Assembly (NCBI GenBank): GCA_903933395.1
Contig: CAIZKA010000005.1
Location: forward strand, 1 to 15,967
Source of the DNA: an uncultured beta proteobacterium
GTDB lineage: Bacteria; Pseudomonadota; Gammaproteobacteria; Burkholderiales; Rhodocyclaceae
Reading direction: 5' to 3'
DNA length: 15,967 bases
Part shown: one piece after another, positions 14,876 to 15,967 of the stretch
Numbering within the stretch: the first letter of the stretch is position 1
How the letters are laid out: every line of letters starts with the position of its first letter
Program-made: the position numbers and the translations under genes
The notes under the pieces: model-generated
What the model saw: the letters and a program-made list of their open reading frames with translations, nothing else
Told to the model about the DNA's origin: nothing
Databases searched by the model: none

Positions 14876-15724
14876 TCAGGCGGCCCGATCTCCCATCTTC
14901 TCGCCGAGGCGAATCGGCCGCTGCGGCGACCAGTCGGGATTGAACGCCAGCGTGTGCTGCGGGAAGAGCATGACCACGGTCGAGCCGAGCAGGAAGCGGC
15001 CCATTTCGCTGCCCTGGCGGTAGCACAGGTCCTGCTCCTCGTAACGCCATTCGCGCAGGTGGCCGGGGCGCGGCGGATTCACCACGCCGTGCCACACCGT
15101 CGCCATGCTGCCGACGATGGTGGCACCGACCAGCACCATGACGAAAGGACCGGCCTCGCCCTCGAAAACGCAGACCACGCGCTCGTTGCGCGCGAACAGT
15201 CCCGGCACGCCGCGCGCCGTCACCGGATTCACCGAGAACAGGTCGCCCGGCACGTGGATCATGCGCGTCAACCGTCCGGCGCAGGGCATGTGAATGCGGT
15301 GGTAATCCCTGGGGCTGAGATACAGCGTGGCGAAGTGGCCGTTCTCGAATTGCGAAGTCAGCACGGCATCGCCGCCGACCAGCGCGGTCGTCGAATAGCT
15401 GTGGCCCTTGGCCTGGAAAATCTGGTCACGGTCGATGGCGCCGAACTGGCTGATCGCGCCGTCCACCGGACAGATGAAATCGGCTGCCGCCAACGGCCGA
15501 GCATCGGGCTTGAGCGGCCGCGTGAAGAACTCGTTGAAGCTCGCGTAACCGGCGATGTCCGGGTTGTCGGCCTCGGCCATGTTGACGCCGTAGCGACCGA
15601 CGAACCAGCGGATCACGGAGGTGGTGAGCCCGCCGGCGCGGGCCGAGGCGAGTTTGCCTGCCAGCGCCGTGAGCGCCTGCTTCGGCAACAGATACTGGGC
15701 AAGGACGGCAAGGCGCTCGGACAC
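14876..15724 (-). CDS. psd: Phosphatidylserine decarboxylase proenzyme
   Basis: Membrane-associated enzyme that converts phosphatidylserine to phosphatidylethanolamine. The proenzyme self-cleaves within LGST (246-249) to give a pyruvoyl-bearing alpha chain. The cleavage site GRFLLGSTVVM is intact, as are PVDG with the triad aspartate (D88) and YHRIHMP with the histidine (H145), so it is a full-length Psd of the bacterial large type (282 residues). I start it at the GTG at 15722-15724, which begins the conserved SERLAVLAQYLLPKQALT. The frame stays open to a GTG at 15769, but a perfect TATAAT lies between the two starts, so the longer form would begin upstream of the promoter's -10 box. Not part of the dcw pathway, though both concern the envelope. 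Confidence 0.94.
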   Translation of the reverse strand: MSERLAVLAQYLLPKQALTALAGKLASARAGGLTTSVIRWFVGRYGVNMAEADNPDIAGYASFNEFFTRPLKPDARPLAAADFICPVDGAISQFGAIDRDQIFQAKGHSYSTTALVGGDAVLTSQFENGHFATLYLSPRDYHRIHMPCAGRLTRMIHVPGDLFSVNPVTARGVPGLFARNERVVCVFEGEAGPFVMVLVGATIVGSMATVWHGVVNPPRPGHLREWRYEEQDLCYRQGSEMGRFLLGSTVVMLFPQHTLAFNPDWSPQRPIRLGEKMGDRAA

Positions 15725-15751
15725 GATGGCGTTCGGTGGGCGAAGCGGCGA

Positions 15752-15757
15752 ATTATA
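15752..15757 (-). promoter_or_regulatory. Candidate -10 box of psd
   Basis: A perfect TATAAT on the minus strand, 27 nt before the chosen GTG start; transcription would start near 15745. No good -35 hexamer is seen at 16-18 bp spacing, so this is a partial promoter match. Confidence 0.4.
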
Positions 15758-15793
15758 GCGGCGCGACACCGGCCGCCGGATCCGCGCGCCGGC

Positions 15794-15967
15794 CTACTGC
15801 CGCTTGAGCAGCCAGGTCAGCACCGGCGGCGTGATCAGCGTGGTCAGGATGACCATCATCACGATGACCGAGAACATCGCCTCGGTCATGACACCGAGCT
15901 GCTTCCCGACCATGGCGAAGATGAGGCCCACCTCGCCGCGCGGCACCATGCCCCAGCCCACCAGCCA
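15794..15967 (-). CDS. Cation/proton antiporter, C-terminal fragment
   Basis: The last 57 codons of a gene that enters from beyond the right edge and stops at the TAG at 15794-15796. The frame reads GWGMVPRGEVGLIFAMVG, a conserved segment of CPA2-family sodium or potassium/proton antiporters. A hydrophobic helix (MFSVIVMMVILTTLITPPVL) and a short basic end (WLLKRQ) follow. The membrane part of such transporters ends at this point; no TrkA-N or TrkA-C domain follows, so it is the NapA-like form without a KefB-type tail. Substrate cannot be told from this fragment. Confidence 0.8.
   Translation of the reverse strand, partial: WLVGWGMVPRGEVGLIFAMVGKQLGVMTEAMFSVIVMMVILTTLITPPVLTWLLKRQ

Noticed and set aside
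14848..14876. GC hairpins at the psd stop as an intrinsic terminator
   Set aside because: The stems are short (5-6 bp) and no T-run follows on the minus strand. They may help termination by another mechanism but cannot be called intrinsic terminators.
1..15967. tRNA, rRNA or riboswitch genes
   Set aside because: No rRNA, tRNA-like cloverleaf or recognisable riboswitch was noticed by eye, and nearly all the DNA is taken up by protein-coding genes.

Overview
The window comes from a GC-rich proteobacterium, most likely a betaproteobacterium. I infer this from the gene order, the protein sequences (for example MraY of 389 residues and PBP3-type FtsI of 577 residues) and a DNPR-type, meso-diaminopimelate-adding MurE. 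Nearly all of it is the division and cell wall (dcw) cluster, read entirely on the minus strand. In transcription order from right to left the genes are mraZ, rsmH, ftsL, ftsI, murE, murF, mraY, murD, ftsW, murG, murC, murB and ddl. ftsQ, ftsA and ftsZ would be expected beyond base 1 but are not in the window.

Right end (14571-15967): the 3' end of a cation/proton antiporter gene, then psd (phosphatidylserine decarboxylase), then about 300 bp of partly AT-rich non-coding DNA. That non-coding stretch holds the mraZ promoter and a very clear MraZ operator of three GTGGG boxes spaced 10 bp apart, overlapping the -10 box.

Main cluster (2-14570): MurC, MurD, MurE and MurF build the UDP-MurNAc-pentapeptide, using UDP-MurNAc from MurB and D-Ala-D-Ala from Ddl. 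MraY and MurG make lipid I and lipid II. FtsW and FtsI polymerise and crosslink septal glycan, and FtsL belongs to the divisome complex that activates them. RsmH methylates 16S rRNA and MraZ regulates the cluster. Almost every junction is an overlap or a gap of 10 nt or less, as in a translationally coupled operon.

The exception is the most interesting part of the window. Between ftsW and murG lie 219 bp containing two tandem units of about 110 bp. Each unit is an uninterrupted small reading frame (38 and 37 codons) that ends in a copy of the ftsW C-terminus (NRQ-L/M-MRGQ). Each copy supplies a Shine-Dalgarno-like GAGG and an ATGA stop/start overlap to the next frame. The chain is therefore ftsW-ATGA-orf1-ATGA-orf2-ATGA-murG, and two of the three ATGA junctions sit in loops of inverted repeats, one with a 21-bp stem. 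The units also carry internal palindromes that differ in sequence but keep pairing. I read this as a palindromic minicistron repeat that has expanded inside an operon while preserving translational coupling. A second, different palindromic sequence forms the last part of rsmH, giving RsmH a C-terminal tail of about 52 residues and abutting the TTG start of ftsL.
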